Shown here piece after piece: positions 8,682 through 16,692 of a DNA stretch of 64,000 nucleotides (its first letter is position 1; the number at the start of each line of letters is the position of its first letter). Location of the stretch: the NCBI RefSeq assembly GCF_029542625.1, contig NZ_CP120733.1, positions 1,116,001-1,180,000 on the forward strand, read 5' to 3'. Below the pieces are notes generated by a model. The model saw only the letters and a program-made list of their open reading frames with translations. It was not told the origin of the DNA and did not search any database. The position numbers were made by a program, and so were the translations under genes. The stretch is from Tepidibacter hydrothermalis (GTDB lineage Bacteria > Bacillota > Clostridia > Peptostreptococcales > Peptostreptococcaceae).

Positions 8682-9584
8682 TTATTCAATACAGTTACAG
8701 TTACAATCAGAATCATAATCACAATCTGTCTCAAATTGTTTTATTACTTCTTTAGGGAATAATTTAGGAAAATCATCACAATCACATATTACTTGATTTT
8801 CTGTTTGAGGATAACACAGTCCTGTTGTTAACACACAAAGCTGAATAGGAACTTTTATTTTCTTTTCACAAATAAAACAGAATGTAAGAACTCCATCTAC
8901 TATTAAATTACAGCATTTGTCTACTACTAATTTACATGTTTCAAATTTACATGATGCATTACATAGTTCAGATAAAAATGGCTTTGCAATTGAATCTGAT
9001 GAAGGTATAAATAAATTTACTACTACTGGAAACTTAATTGAACCCTTTATTGTGGCTTTTGCTTTAAAATCACTACATGTACTTAAATCTTTTCCTTTAA
9101 GAAATACTTTAGCTTCAAAGTCTGCTTTTATTTTTTCTGTTACATTACATTCATTACCTTTTTTACTACAATCATCATTATATAAATCTAAATCGGATAA
9201 ATCAAAGTCGATTACTCCACCAGGACCTATAACAGGAGGGTAACATAATTCTTTTCCATTTATAGATGTCTTGATCTTGGTTATTTTAAATTTTTCTAAT
9301 TTACATTTTTCACTATAGACTTTTAAACAATCTCCTGGATTGATACATCCGTCTACTTTTATGTCAAATTTTTGATCACAAACCTTAAAATCTCTTTGAG
9401 TCTTAAAAATTGCAGCATCAAATACTTTATCAACAGCTATACATTCGGTTTTGATTTTATCTACACAGTCTGATGTATGACAATCACATTTTTTGCAAGA
9501 AGATTCTTCATGTGAGTTACAATTACATTTTTCGTGAGAAGAATCTTTAGATGAACTACACTTACACTTTTTATCAGATCCCAT
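8682..9584 (-). CDS. Very Cys-rich spore-surface-type protein, paralogue of 591-1493
   Basis: The protein has 300 residues, about thirty of them Cys. The N-terminal 40 residues are a Ser/Cys/Lys/His repeat region (KCKC, KCNC, CKKCDC) that could bind metal or form disulfides, and the C-terminus is Asp/Cys-rich (CDYDSDCNCNC). The core shares ECIAVDKVFDAAIF and CEKKIKVPIQLCVLTTGLC with the 591-1493 protein. The ATG follows AAAGGAGGC. A consensus SigK promoter lies at 9643-9670, divergent from the protease gene. Cysteine-rich self-assembling proteins build exosporium lattices in Clostridium (CsxA) and Bacillus (CotY/ExsY); this gene fits that role by composition and regulation, not by proven homology. 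Confidence 0.75.
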   Translation of the reverse strand: MGSDKKCKCSSSKDSSHEKCNCNSHEESSCKKCDCHTSDCVDKIKTECIAVDKVFDAAIFKTQRDFKVCDQKFDIKVDGCINPGDCLKVYSEKCKLEKFKITKIKTSINGKELCYPPVIGPGGVIDFDLSDLDLYNDDCSKKGNECNVTEKIKADFEAKVFLKGKDLSTCSDFKAKATIKGSIKFPVVVNLFIPSSDSIAKPFLSELCNASCKFETCKLVVDKCCNLIVDGVLTFCFICEKKIKVPIQLCVLTTGLCYPQTENQVICDCDDFPKLFPKEVIKQFETDCDYDSDCNCNCIE

Positions 9585-9642
9585 ACTAATTATTGCCTCC
9601 TTTCGAAATGAGATTTACTCAAAAAAACTAGAATCTCTATTG

Positions 9643-9670
9643 TAATATATGAAAATTAATTATTAATTGT
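9643..9670 (-). promoter_or_regulatory. SigK promoter for the 8682-9584 gene
   Basis: On the minus strand GTAACAATTA supplies the -35 AC, followed after 17 bases by CATATATTA, a full consensus match. Confidence 0.7.
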
Positions 9671-9675
9671 TACGC

Positions 9676-9703
9676 ACAAGACTATTTTGGAAATCATATA
9701 TTT
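9676..9703 (+). promoter_or_regulatory. SigK-type promoter for the C11 protease gene
   Basis: AC at 9676-9677, 17 bases, then CATATATTT at 9695-9703 (one mismatch). It stands back to back with the minus-strand SigK promoter; the two -35 elements are only about six bases apart. Confidence 0.6.
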
Positions 9704-9736
9704 TAGTAAGAAGACATTTTTAGAGGAGCTATTAAT

Positions 9737-10924
9737 ATGAATAAAAATTTCCAAAAAGATTGGACAGTTTTAATTTATATAAATGGAAATAATGATATTG
9801 AGCCTGAGATACGACAAGCTATGTTAGCAATAAAAAATGCAGATATAAATGAAAATGCAAATGTATTAGTTCAAATTAGCAGAGAAGAATGGAATTTGGT
9901 TAAGATTATAAGACCATTAGATAATTTACCAGAGTCAGATGACAAATGGGTTGGAGTAAGACGTTATTATATTAAAGGTAGAGAATGTATATTAATTGAA
10001 GATCTTAAAAAAATAAATATGGCAGATCCTATGTGTTTATATGATTTTATAAAATGGGGAATTAAGAATTATTCTGCTAAAAATTATATGTTAATAATAG
10101 GAGGACATGGATGTGTACTAAAAGGAGCTCTTGCAGATTATAGTCAAGATAATCCTTATATGATGGGTATACCTGAGATAAATATTGCAATTGATAAAGC
10201 ATGTAAGGAAGTAAATAGTAAAATAGATATCTTAGTTATAGATATGTGCTATTTTAACTTACTTGAAATAATATATGAATTTGGTAAAGATAAAGATCAT
10301 TCTGTTAAAAGTATACTAACGTATATAGGAGAAGGTCCTATTCAGGGGCTGCCTTATGAAAAAATGATAAATTTATTAGAAGAAAATGATACAGAGGATA
10401 CAATAAAAAAGATTATTGATAATTTAAATTATAATTTAGTAGCTTTTCAAGTTGATAACACTAAATTTGAGAAAATAAAGAGTTTGTTTAATGAATTAGC
10501 TCACTGTTATTTAGATAATAAAAAAGAAGAACTAAAATCATATGAGCTACTTTCTTATTTGGATGTTAATCAGCCATGGTATAGTGTGATAAAAGATATA
10601 AAGGATAGTATGAATTCTATTGTTATTTATTCCAAAAAAATTAATAATAACTTAGGGTTAATAAATATTATGACTTATTTACCATCTGATTCAAATCAAT
10701 TATATTCATATTACAAATTAAGTTTTACTTCAGATAATAAGTGGGCATACTTAATCAGCGATAAAAAAACTATTGATAATATAAATTTAGAATTAAAGCC
10801 TATAAAGATATCATATCAAGCTGTATGTGAACTTATTTCAATAATGAATCCATTACTAAGTACAGATGATAAAGAATTAATATTAAATAATTTAATTAAC
10901 TATAAAAATTGGAAGTTAAAATAA
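9737..10924 (+). CDS. Clostripain-family (C11) cysteine peptidase
   Basis: The protein has 395 residues, ATG preceded by agaggagc. The N-terminus DWTVLIYINGNNDIE is the typical start of the C11 catalytic core (clan CD). The dyad is visible: His124 in IIGGHGCVLKG and Cys171 in LVIDMCYFN. Clan CD peptidases usually cleave after basic residues. Unlike secreted clostripain it has no signal peptide or long propeptide, so it would act inside the mother cell or become trapped in the spore coat. It is divergently transcribed from the Cys-rich 300-residue protein with back-to-back SigK promoters, which suggests a role in processing spore-surface proteins (inference). Confidence 0.85.
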   Translation: MNKNFQKDWTVLIYINGNNDIEPEIRQAMLAIKNADINENANVLVQISREEWNLVKIIRPLDNLPESDDKWVGVRRYYIKGRECILIEDLKKINMADPMCLYDFIKWGIKNYSAKNYMLIIGGHGCVLKGALADYSQDNPYMMGIPEINIAIDKACKEVNSKIDILVIDMCYFNLLEIIYEFGKDKDHSVKSILTYIGEGPIQGLPYEKMINLLEENDTEDTIKKIIDNLNYNLVAFQVDNTKFEKIKSLFNELAHCYLDNKKEELKSYELLSYLDVNQPWYSVIKDIKDSMNSIVIYSKKINNNLGLINIMTYLPSDSNQLYSYYKLSFTSDNKWAYLISDKKTIDNINLELKPIKISYQAVCELISIMNPLLSTDDKELILNNLINYKNWKLK

Positions 10925-10961
10925 AAAAGTGCATTTACCATATGGTAAATGCACTTTTTTA
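10924..10961 (+). terminator. Terminator after the C11 protease
   Basis: AAAAAAGTGCATTTACC ATAT GGTAAATGCACTTTTTT is a perfect stem followed by a T run. Confidence 0.9.
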
Positions 10962-11008
10962 TTTTAACTTATAATTTTTATAAAAGATAGAAAGTAGTAG
11001 GGTTATGT

Positions 11009-11164
11009 TTATTTATTAGATTTAGACGATCTAGAAATAGGTATATTTGCTTTTATCATTTTTCCTTTTTGAATACAATTAACTTTTAAAGTGAATTTTT
11101 TCTTATTTGATGAAGATGTGATTGAATTTTCTTGTCCATCAGTTTTTAATTCATTTTCATTCAT
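11009..11164 (-). CDS. Small hypothetical protein, 51 residues
   Basis: The ATG at 11164 has AGGAG eight bases upstream; the stop is at 11009. The peptide is Ser/Lys/Asn-rich with one Cys and ends in a basic Ser-rich tail (SRSSKSNK). It lies just downstream of, and in the same direction as, the Cys-containing gene at 11240-11788, with a hairpin in between. The family is unknown; a small spore-associated protein is possible by position only. Confidence 0.5.
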   Translation of the reverse strand: MNENELKTDGQENSITSSSNKKKFTLKVNCIQKGKMIKANIPISRSSKSNK

Positions 11165-11205
11165 AATAATTTCTCCTAAAATATTTATTTTAAATATAGT
11201 TTTAA

Positions 11206-11228
11206 GGCACTACCATAAAGGCAGTGCC
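11206..11228 (-). terminator. Hairpin after the 11240-11788 gene
   Basis: GGCACT-CC pairs with GG-AGTGCC with single-base bulges. The T run after it is weak, so it may attenuate rather than fully stop transcription into the 51-residue gene. Confidence 0.45.
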
Positions 11229-11239
11229 GTTAATAACTA

Positions 11240-11788
11240 TTATTGTGGTGTAAGATCAATTTTTACTGTTTTGTTTGATGGGCATAGAGAAACAAATAAT
11301 TGTACTTCTTCATCTATTTTTATTTTAAAATCAATTGTAAACTCTTGATCCATTTCAGTGTTTCCTTCGGCAGGATTCGAAAACGTTATATTGTCTTCTC
11401 CTGATATAGAAAAAATTTGACATTCTAATCTATCTTTATCGAATTCTGGGCACTTACCGTCAGGTTTACATTTTTGGAATTCAAATTCGAATTCATCACA
11501 GAAAACATATTCACGCTCAATCGTAGTTGAACCATCTGTTATAGTAAGGTCTTCGCTAACATATACACTAACCTTTACTTTGAATTTATTAAGAATAGTA
11601 TCAACTTCTAATTCGCAGCAGCCAACAGTTAGATCAATATTGCTATTTGCTGCATCTATAGAAACAATAGAAGCATTAGGAAATCTTATACCAAGATCAA
11701 CATTTGGTTTTGAAATAGTACCAGAAAACTTCTCATCACAAATTACTCTTTTTGTTTTTATTAATTCACAACATGAATTACAACCCAT
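11240..11788 (-). CDS. Cys-containing spore-cluster protein, paralogue of 11921-12406
   Basis: The protein has 182 residues and a start ATG behind a G5 ribosome binding site. It opens MGCNSCCELIKTKRVICDEKF and has about eleven cysteines in a beta-rich body. Shared landmarks with the next gene are the start (IKTKRVICDEKF versus VKSENIICQETF), a CCELEVD/CCIVDC element, VYVSEDLTI versus FLVKEDLII, and a Cys-framed EYVF..C segment, so the two are tandem paralogues. There is no signal peptide. A SigK-like -10 (CATATACTG) lies upstream without a clear -35. It is probably a structural spore-surface component; I do not recognise a named family. Confidence 0.65.
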   Translation of the reverse strand: MGCNSCCELIKTKRVICDEKFSGTISKPNVDLGIRFPNASIVSIDAANSNIDLTVGCCELEVDTILNKFKVKVSVYVSEDLTITDGSTTIEREYVFCDEFEFEFQKCKPDGKCPEFDKDRLECQIFSISGEDNITFSNPAEGNTEMDQEFTIDFKIKIDEEVQLFVSLCPSNKTVKIDLTPQ

Positions 11789-11862
11789 AATAAAAATCCC
11801 CCTTTTATAATTAAATAATATATTTTTAAGATTTAATTTTGAAATTTATCTTTTGTCAATAA

Positions 11863-11871
11863 CAGTATATG
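11863..11871 (-). promoter_or_regulatory. SigK-like -10 element (tentative)
   Basis: CATATACTG on the minus strand, one base from consensus, 75 bases ahead of the 11788 start. No AC is found at the right distance, so this is weak. Confidence 0.3.
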
Positions 11872-11906
11872 GATATTTCAAGGTTTTGCTACATAGTATA
11901 ATAAAT

Positions 11907-11941
11907 AAAAAATTTCCATCTTAACAATCAGATGGAAATTT
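11907..11941 (-). terminator. Terminator overlapping the end of the 11921-12406 gene
   Basis: AATTTCCATCT (11911-11921) pairs with AGATGGAAATT (11930-11940); on the minus strand a T-rich run follows. The last codons of the gene form one arm of the stem. Confidence 0.75.
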
Positions 11942-12406
11942 AGGACATGATAAATCGAAAATTAATTTTTTTTCTTTAATTATTTTAATTTCAAGACAAG
12001 CTTTAATTTTTTGAGTAAGTGTATTCTTATCTGAATTTAGTTTTATATTATTTTCAGCTACTATACATACAACCTCACATTTTAAATTAGAAGTATCATT
12101 AATTTTACAATCTTTAAATTTAAATCTTTTGCATATTTTAAAAACATATTCAAGTGGTATATCAGGTTCTCCTAATTCACTTATAATGAGATCTTCTTTT
12201 ACTAAGAATTCAACATCAACTTGGAGTTTCTTACCTTCATGACAATCTACAATACAGCATTTTAAGGGGGTAATATTAGCATCACCATCAACAGTGGCAA
12301 AACGTCCAAAAGGAGTACCGATTTTAATATCTTTATTTTTATGTTCAAATTTAAAAGTTTCTTGGCATATTATATTTTCACTTTTTACTATATCACATAA
12401 ACTCAC
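11921..12406 (-). CDS. Cys-containing spore-cluster protein, paralogue of 11240-11788
   Basis: The protein has 161 residues and a GTG start (MSLCDIVKSENIICQ) after AAAGGAGG. It has about twelve cysteines, including CCIVDC and a C-terminal LSCPKFPSDC. It aligns along its length with its neighbour (SEDLTI/KEDLII, EYVFC/EYVFKIC, the TF/EF turn near the N-terminus). There is no signal peptide. The -10 element CATATATTA at 12456-12464 matches SigK, although the -35 position is not AC. It is likely co-regulated with the rest of the spore-surface island; the biochemical role is unknown. Confidence 0.65.
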   Translation of the reverse strand: MSLCDIVKSENIICQETFKFEHKNKDIKIGTPFGRFATVDGDANITPLKCCIVDCHEGKKLQVDVEFLVKEDLIISELGEPDIPLEYVFKICKRFKFKDCKINDTSNLKCEVVCIVAENNIKLNSDKNTLTQKIKACLEIKIIKEKKLIFDLSCPKFPSDC

Positions 12407-12455
12407 ATAAATTTCCTCCTTTCTTTTTTAGCATTGGGCTATTAGATTACACTAA

Positions 12456-12464
12456 TAATATATG
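12456..12464 (-). promoter_or_regulatory. SigK-like -10 element for the 11921-12406 gene
   Basis: CATATATTA on the minus strand is a perfect SigK -10; the expected AC 16-18 bases upstream is missing. Confidence 0.4.
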
Positions 12465-12542
12465 ATTGCTTTCAAATTTTGCCATACACAATTATAGTAT
12501 TCATATATAATAAATTTTGTTATAATAAAATTGGTGATATAT

Positions 12543-13967
12543 ATGACAAAATACGAGTTTGATATAGTTACAAATAATATTCCTAAGTATGTTCAGGTAT
12601 ACAGGAATATTAAAGAAATGATAGAAAATGAAAAGGTTAAAAAGAATGAAAAATTACCACCGATAAGAAAAATCTCAAACTTACTTGGTGTTAACACATC
12701 TACTATAGTAAAGGCATATGAACTGTTAGAAAACGAAGGGTATATATACAAAATAGTAGGAAGTGGAAGCTATGTAACGGAAATTAAAAAATATAGCCAA
12801 GTATCTTCTGCTACAGATGATAAAATAATAGGATTTGATGTTGGTAATCCATCTACAGATATATTTCCTATTGATAATTTTAAGAAAGCCATAAATATGG
12901 CTCTTCAAAATGAAGGCCCGTCTTTATTTGAATATGATGAAGGTCTTGGGTATCTAGATCTTAGAAATTCTATATGCGATTATTTAAAAGATTTAAAAAT
13001 ATATACAAATCCATCTACAATACAGATAATATCTGGTGCACAGCAAGGGATAGATATTATTTGCAAAACACTTATTAACTATGGAGATGTTATATTTTGT
13101 GAAGAACCTACTTACAGCGGAGCTTTGGAAATATTTAAGAACAAGGGAGCTAAAGTAATGCAGGTTCCATTATTAAGTGATGGAATAGATATAGGTATTC
13201 TAAAGTTGAAATTAGAAAAAATAAGGCCAAAGTTATTATATGTTATGCCAAATTATCAAAATCCAACTGGAATATCTTATTCTAAGCAGAAAAAGAAGAA
13301 ACTTATAGAACTTGCAAATGAATATGATTTTTATATATTAGAGGATGATTTTTTAAGTGATTTTAGATTTTATTCAGAAGATAATAATACATTAAAATCA
13401 TATGACGATTCTAATAGGGTCATATATATAAAAAGTTTTTCAAAAATATTAATGCCAGGACTTAGAATTGGTTTTATGGATATACCTATAGGAATTTTAA
13501 ATAAAGTAATATGGGCTAAGTATTCAAGTGATATAGTTACATCTAGTTTAGTTCAAAAGTCATTGTATTATTATATGAAGTATTATGATTTTAAAAATCA
13601 TTTGAAAAATGTAGAACAAACGTATAAAATAAGATTTGATAGTATGATTGATTTAATAGAAACTAAGTTATCTTCTAGAATAGAATTTAACAAGCCAACT
13701 GGGGGGATTAACTTTTTTATGTCTCTTCCAAAAGGATATTCTTCAATTGATTTTAGAAATTATTTGGTACCATATGGTGTTTCTATTATGCCTGGAAACT
13801 ATTTCTTCGATAATCCTATAGAGGATAGTTTTTTTAGGATAAATATAGCATCTACAAATTGTGAGCAAATAGAAAAAGGAATAGGTATAATAGATAAAAA
13901 TTTAGATGATTTTTTATTAAAGTATAAAAATAATGTTGATTTTAAAAATAATAAAATATTTTTTTGA
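12543..13967 (+). CDS. MocR/PdxR-type regulator (GntR HTH + aminotransferase fold)
   Basis: The protein has 474 residues from ATG 12543 (ggtgat just upstream; the in-frame TTG/GTG before it lie in or before that site). Residues 1-80 form a GntR winged helix (KLPPIRKISNLLGVNTSTIV, then GSGSYV). Residues 95-470 form a fold-type I aminotransferase domain with NPTG (240-243) and the PLP lysine Lys301 in SFSKILMPGLRIG. MocR proteins sense PLP or an amino-acid/PLP adduct and often control vitamin B6, GABA or amino-acid genes. No neighbour points to a specific target. It is transcribed divergently from the spore cluster. Confidence 0.9.
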   Translation: MTKYEFDIVTNNIPKYVQVYRNIKEMIENEKVKKNEKLPPIRKISNLLGVNTSTIVKAYELLENEGYIYKIVGSGSYVTEIKKYSQVSSATDDKIIGFDVGNPSTDIFPIDNFKKAINMALQNEGPSLFEYDEGLGYLDLRNSICDYLKDLKIYTNPSTIQIISGAQQGIDIICKTLINYGDVIFCEEPTYSGALEIFKNKGAKVMQVPLLSDGIDIGILKLKLEKIRPKLLYVMPNYQNPTGISYSKQKKKKLIELANEYDFYILEDDFLSDFRFYSEDNNTLKSYDDSNRVIYIKSFSKILMPGLRIGFMDIPIGILNKVIWAKYSSDIVTSSLVQKSLYYYMKYYDFKNHLKNVEQTYKIRFDSMIDLIETKLSSRIEFNKPTGGINFFMSLPKGYSSIDFRNYLVPYGVSIMPGNYFFDNPIEDSFFRINIASTNCEQIEKGIGIIDKNLDDFLLKYKNNVDFKNNKIFF

Positions 13968-14040
13968 TCTGTAAGCAAATTATACAATTTTTGATCAATG
14001 GAGTCAGTTAGAAATTGATGGCGGCATGATAACTGCTATA

Positions 14041-14056
14041 GAATGAAGCGAATTTT
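14041..14056 (+). repeat. GAATGAAGCGAATTTT motif, copy 1
   Basis: This 16-base sequence directly precedes the ribosome binding site of the YnzC gene. It recurs exactly at 19640-19655 ahead of the AlbA-type ATPase gene. Confidence 0.6.
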
Positions 14057-14073
14057 AAGAAAGAGGTGTTAAA

Positions 14074-14244
14074 ATGTTATCTAAAGAAAAGATAGATAGA
14101 ATAAACTATTTAGCAAAAAAAGCTAAGGCAGAAGGTTTAAATGAAGAAGAAAAAAAGGAACAACAAGATTTAAGAAAAGAATATATAGAAAATTTCAGAA
14201 AAGATTTTAGAGAAAAATTAGAGTGTATAGAAGTTGTAGATTAG
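14074..14244 (+). CDS. ynzC: YnzC family (DUF896) small protein
   Basis: The protein has 56 residues with ATG 14074 behind aaagaggtg. MLSKEKIDRINYLAKKAKAE followed by LNEEEKKEQQDLRKEYI is the DUF896 signature, a helix-turn-helix hairpin of about 55-75 residues. The Bacillus subtilis YnzC belongs to the SOS-linked yneA operon, but no SOS genes adjoin here. Molecular function is unknown. Confidence 0.85.
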   Translation: MLSKEKIDRINYLAKKAKAEGLNEEEKKEQQDLRKEYIENFRKDFREKLECIEVVD

Positions 14245-14265
14245 TATATTAAGGGGGAGATATTT

Positions 14266-14724
14266 ATGGCTGAAAAAAAATATGTTATTTTCAAACTTAA
14301 TAATGAAGAGTACGGAGTTGACATAATGAAGGTTAAAGAGGTCAGCGAAGTTAAAGAACGTGTTAAGGTTCCAAATACTCCTGATTTTGTAGATGGAATC
14401 ATAAACATAAGAGGAGATGTAACTCCTATAATTAATTTAAAGAAGAGGTTCAATTTAGCTGAGGATACAAAATTTTGTGAACTATCTAGAATAATTGTAG
14501 TTAATATGGATGGAAAAATGGTTGGATTTTTAGTAGATGATGCCTCTCATGTAATATCTATTGAGGATACAGATATAGAGCCAGCTCCAGAAGTAATATC
14601 AGGAGAGGATAAAGTTTATATTGAAGGTATTGGAAAAGTTGATTCAAGAATGATAATAATATTAAATCTGGAAGAAGTTCTAGATGAAAATGAAAAGAAT
14701 AGTATAAGTAGTATTGAAGGCTAA
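14266..14724 (+). CDS. cheW: Chemotaxis coupling protein CheW
   Basis: The protein has 152 residues with ATG behind aagggggag. It is a single CheW domain: YVIFKLNNEEYGVDIMKVKE at the start, then PDFVDGIINIRGDVTPIINL, the receptor/kinase-binding part. CheW links chemoreceptors to the kinase CheA. It stands alone here, apart from any che operon, so it may serve a dispersed receptor such as the one at 28912. A terminator follows. Confidence 0.93.
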   Translation: MAEKKYVIFKLNNEEYGVDIMKVKEVSEVKERVKVPNTPDFVDGIINIRGDVTPIINLKKRFNLAEDTKFCELSRIIVVNMDGKMVGFLVDDASHVISIEDTDIEPAPEVISGEDKVYIEGIGKVDSRMIIILNLEEVLDENEKNSISSIEG

Positions 14725-14732
14725 ATCAGAAA

Positions 14733-14768
14733 TAAAAGGTTGTCATGTGACGATCTTTTATTTTTTGT
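14733..14768 (+). terminator. Terminator after cheW
   Basis: AAAAGGTTGTCA / TGACGATCTTTT stem with a two-base loop core, then TATTTTTT. Confidence 0.8.
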
Positions 14769-14891
14769 ATATAGTAAAACTAATAAATATATTAAAATTC
14801 ATATGAATATAAGGTGAATAGGTGTTATATTTTTGTATAATATAGTATAATAATAAGGAATGTCGAAAATTGATAAAAGAGGTAATTTATT

Positions 14892-16046
14892 GTGAATGGA
14901 GAAGAAATGTTCGTAAATTTTAATGAAGTATTCAATAAGGTGATAGATACTATAAAAAATAGCCAAAATGAAGTTTTGTCTATGTATGAAAGTGTACATA
15001 ATGAGTGTGAAAAAATGAGAATAGATTTAGAAAACTTCAGAATAAGAGTTAAAGTTTTAATAGATGAGGTTGAATACTTGGAAAAAGAGGAAAAAAACAG
15101 TAAACAAAGATTGGCATCCATAAGTAAAAATTTCCATAATCAAACAGAAGAGAAAATAAGACAGGCATATGAAGACGCTAAGGGTATACAGGTAAAGCTT
15201 ACATTGAAAAGAGAAGAAGAAAAAAATATAATAAAAAGTAGAAATGATCTTGAGATAAGACTTAAGAAAATGAATGACATATTAGAAAAAGGCGAACTAT
15301 ATATGTCAAAGATGAAATCTGTTGTTGATTTTTTGATGGGCGATTTAGAAAATGTATCTCAGAAGATGTCTTCATTAGAGGGTAAGGCTCAGATTGGAAT
15401 GAAGATAATAAAATCACAAGAGGAAGAACGAAGAAGAATAGTTAGAGATATTCATGATGGACCAGCACAAAGTATGGCTTCTTTAGTAATAAAGTCTGAA
15501 ATAATGAGTAGACTTTTAGATAAAGATATACAATTATCTAGAGATGAACTTAAAAATATAAAGAAAATTCTTAGGAATACACTTAGAGACTTAAGAAGAA
15601 TTATGTATGATTTAAGTCCAACCTCATTAGATGATTTAGGTTTGGTACCTACAATAGAAAGAGCTATATCTGACATAGAATATGAGAAAGATATAAGTAT
15701 AGATTTGATTGTACTTAATGATACAAAAATAATGCATCCGCTGGTTAGGATAACTACATTTAGGGTTATACAGGAATCCTTAAATAATATATGCAAACAC
15801 TCTAAGGCATCTAATGTTAAAATTAAATTGGATATAAATGAAAAAAGAGTAGCTGGTCTTGTTGAAGATAATGGCATTGGATTTAATGTTGATTATAACA
15901 ATATTATAGAAGGATCATTAGGAGTAGGTTTTATGAGGGAAAGAGCATCTTTATTAGATGGTCAATTAAAAATAGACAGTAAAATAGGGGAAGGAACTAA
16001 GGTTATATTTGCTTTTCCTAATAAGGAGGTAAATGATGAAGGATAA
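14892..16046 (+). CDS. degS: DegS-like sensor histidine kinase
   Basis: The protein has 384 residues and a GTG start with aaagagg about nine bases upstream. It has no membrane segment. The first 170 residues are a long coiled coil of the DegS sensor type. A HisKA_3 dimerisation/phosphoacceptor segment follows (RRRIVRDIHDGPAQSM, His188), then an HATPase domain with N box (FRVIQESLNNICKHS) and G1 box (EDNGIGF). It is a cytoplasmic kinase that phosphorylates the DegU-like regulator, whose gene overlaps its 3' end by 11-14 bases. In Bacillus DegS/DegU governs motility, biofilm and exoenzymes; the targets here are not visible. Confidence 0.9.
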   Translation: MNGEEMFVNFNEVFNKVIDTIKNSQNEVLSMYESVHNECEKMRIDLENFRIRVKVLIDEVEYLEKEEKNSKQRLASISKNFHNQTEEKIRQAYEDAKGIQVKLTLKREEEKNIIKSRNDLEIRLKKMNDILEKGELYMSKMKSVVDFLMGDLENVSQKMSSLEGKAQIGMKIIKSQEEERRRIVRDIHDGPAQSMASLVIKSEIMSRLLDKDIQLSRDELKNIKKILRNTLRDLRRIMYDLSPTSLDDLGLVPTIERAISDIEYEKDISIDLIVLNDTKIMHPLVRITTFRVIQESLNNICKHSKASNVKIKLDINEKRVAGLVEDNGIGFNVDYNNIIEGSLGVGFMRERASLLDGQLKIDSKIGEGTKVIFAFPNKEVNDEG

Positions 16047-16692
16047 TATAAACGTTATGGTAGTGGATGACCATTCTCTTATGAGAGAGGGCCTTTCAAA
16101 GATATTAGAACTTGAAGATGAAATAACTATTGTAGCTAAGGCTTGTGATGGATATGAGGCCATAGAGTACTATAGAAAAAAAGATATAGACATAGTTCTG
16201 TTGGATATTAATATGCCTAATATGAATGGTGTAGAAACTTTAAGAAAATTAAAGGATATGGATTCATCTACTAAAGTTATAATGTTGACTATATATGATG
16301 AAAGAGAATATCTTATAGAAACTTTAAATCTAGGAGCTAATGGATATATGCTTAAAGATTCAGAATCATCTAGTTTAGTTTCTGCAATAATAAATGTATA
16401 TAATGGTGGAAGTTATGTTCATCCAAACCTTGCAGGAGAACTATTGAGAGAGATAAATAAAAGAAAAGATAGAAACACAGTTAAGCAAGGGCTAGATAGT
16501 TTAACAAAGAGAGAATATGAAGTATTATCTCTTATTGCTGATGGCCTTAGCAATAAGGAAATTTCAGAAAAACTTTATATAAGTGAGAAGACTGTAAAAA
16601 ATCATGTTTCTAGTATATTAAGAAAACTTGAGGTATCCGATAGAACTCAAGCAGCTATATATGCATACAAAAATAATATAAAAAAATTATAA
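16036..16692 (+). CDS. degU: DegU-like response regulator (NarL/FixJ type)
   Basis: The protein has 218 residues from ATG 16036, six bases after aaggagg; an ATG one codon earlier is also possible. It has a receiver domain with acidic pocket VDDH, phospho-acceptor Asp57 in IVLLDINMP and the conserved K in YMLKDSES. A LuxR-type HTH follows (LTKREYEVLSLIADGLSNKE then SEKTVKNHVSSILRKL). It is translationally coupled to degS. A terminator follows directly. Confidence 0.92.
   Translation: MKDNINVMVVDDHSLMREGLSKILELEDEITIVAKACDGYEAIEYYRKKDIDIVLLDINMPNMNGVETLRKLKDMDSSTKVIMLTIYDEREYLIETLNLGANGYMLKDSESSSLVSAIINVYNGGSYVHPNLAGELLREINKRKDRNTVKQGLDSLTKREYEVLSLIADGLSNKEISEKLYISEKTVKNHVSSILRKLEVSDRTQAAIYAYKNNIKKL

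Noticed and set aside
8917-9243. Plus-strand ORF of 108 codons
   Set aside because: Antisense shadow of the Cys-rich gene; no start signal.
11091-11348. Plus-strand ORF of 85 codons
   Set aside because: Covers two convergent minus-strand genes and a hairpin; no ribosome binding site.
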